7,164 bases of DNA, from the NCBI GenBank assembly GCA_016213455.1, contig JACRAG010000301.1, positions 1 to 7,164 of the forward strand. The letters are read 5' to 3'. The notes below the pieces were generated by a model. That model did no database searches. It was given only the letters and a program-made list of their open reading frames with translations, and was not told the origin of the DNA. Below, piece by piece: positions 6,622 through 7,164 of the stretch. Position 1 is the first letter of the stretch, and each line of letters starts with the position of its first letter. This DNA comes from Anaerolineae bacterium (GTDB taxonomy: Bacteria > Chloroflexota > Anaerolineae > Anaerolineales > Anaerolineaceae). The position numbers and the translations under genes were made by a program.

Positions 6622-7164
6622 ATGACCGAACGATCTTTATCCGGTTCCTGGGAGATCTGCCTGCTCAGTGATCCCAACCCACCCATCACCCTGCCGCAGG
6701 CGCCGGCTTATGAAAGCCAGCCCCACCATGTCCCATCATCCTGGCGCTGGATCCTCGATTCACGCCTGGACGACCAGCCCTACGACCTGTTTCATTATCC
6801 TCGCCACTGGAATGATGCGCCCGCTGCCCTGCTGCGCCGCCGCTTCAATGTGGAGTCCCGGCCCGGCGAACGCGTCTGGCTGACCTTTCAGGGTGTGTTA
6901 CAGCGTTGGGTGTGCTTCGTGAATCGGGTCCCGCTGCTTCCCGAAGGGGCAGACTCCCCGGTCGTCAGCGAGTCTTTCCTGCCGGTGAGCTTTGACATCA
7001 CGGGTGCCCTCCAGCCTGGCGAGAATGAGCTGGTGGTGTGGACCGGCGCGTGGGCGCAGATGGAAACGCCCGCCGGGGAAAAGCTGACCAATCCCAACGG
7101 GTCGTGGTTCGCCGGGCTTTCGCGCGGCATCTGGCAGGAAGTGACCCTCGAAACCCGCCCTGCC
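6622..7164 (+). CDS. GH2-family glycosidase, N-terminal sugar-binding domain (3' end outside window)
   Basis: The frame runs open to the right edge and shows the first 181 residues. LSGSWEI near the start, an LLRRRFNVE strand, RVWLTFQGVLQRWVCFVN (GV at residues 91-92), the FDIT/PGENELVVW block (D125) and NPNGSWFAGLSRGIWQEVTLE (GIW at 169-171) are the usual order of the beta-jelly-roll domain of GH2 enzymes. GH2 enzymes are retaining exo-glycosidases: beta-galactosidases, beta-mannosidases, beta-glucuronidases and others. The catalytic TIM barrel and its two glutamates lie beyond the window, so specificity cannot be assigned, and a non-catalytic or rhamnosidase-like relative is not excluded. 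No signal peptide is seen. It starts 68 bases after the preceding hydrolase with no obvious terminator between, suggesting one operon. An alternative in-frame start at 6589 would add 11 residues. Confidence 0.8.
   Translation, partial: MTERSLSGSWEICLLSDPNPPITLPQAPAYESQPHHVPSSWRWILDSRLDDQPYDLFHYPRHWNDAPAALLRRRFNVESRPGERVWLTFQGVLQRWVCFVNRVPLLPEGADSPVVSESFLPVSFDITGALQPGENELVVWTGAWAQMETPAGEKLTNPNGSWFAGLSRGIWQEVTLETRPA

Noticed and set aside
1..7164. Mobile element, CRISPR or phage signatures
   Set aside because: No transposase, integrase, repeat-spacer array or terminal inverted repeats could be seen; the intergenic stems are single hairpins.

Overview
The window is GC-rich and reads almost entirely on the + strand. 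It looks like part of a bacterial carbohydrate-degradation locus. The lipoprotein signal sequence and the Thr/Pro/Ala linkers (TATPAPVDP, GATATPAPQA) flanking secreted domains are a style common in Chloroflexota of the Anaerolineae type. That assignment is inferred from style only; no marker gene is present, and other GC-rich bacteria with lipoproteins are possible.

Layout. Bases 2-166 hold the C-terminal end of a PIN-domain protein (VapC-like toxin or related nuclease) that begins outside the window. Bases 167-336 are AT-richer and non-coding. They contain two inverted repeats whose T-runs lie on the minus-strand side, so both look like intrinsic terminators or attenuators read leftwards. 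A run of four + strand genes follows: (1) 337-2268, an (alpha/alpha)6-barrel glycoside hydrolase of the GH63/mannosylglycerate-hydrolase-like group with a short N-terminal beta region; (2) 2286-4934, a secreted lipoprotein with a right-handed beta-helix, a CBM6/35-like domain and a C-terminal F5/8C (discoidin, CBM32-like) domain; (3) 5033-6553, a second, shorter (alpha/alpha)6 glycoside hydrolase of the GH63/GH37-like group; (4) 6622 to the right edge, the N-terminal sugar-binding domain of a GH2-family glycosidase, cut by the window end.

Gaps between the four genes are 17, 98 and 68 bases, and I see no convincing + strand terminator between them, so they could form one operon. The arrangement suggests that the surface-anchored beta-helix protein binds and cleaves a glycan outside the cell, and that the three hydrolases without visible export signals trim the imported oligosaccharides. 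The substrate cannot be read from the sequence. No transporter or regulator is in the window.

The best candidate for an undescribed activity is the beta-helix lipoprotein, flanked by two hydrolases whose putative catalytic residues are spaced almost identically. The region 167-336 is the most unusual non-coding stretch. I see no tRNA, rRNA, CRISPR array or insertion sequence.
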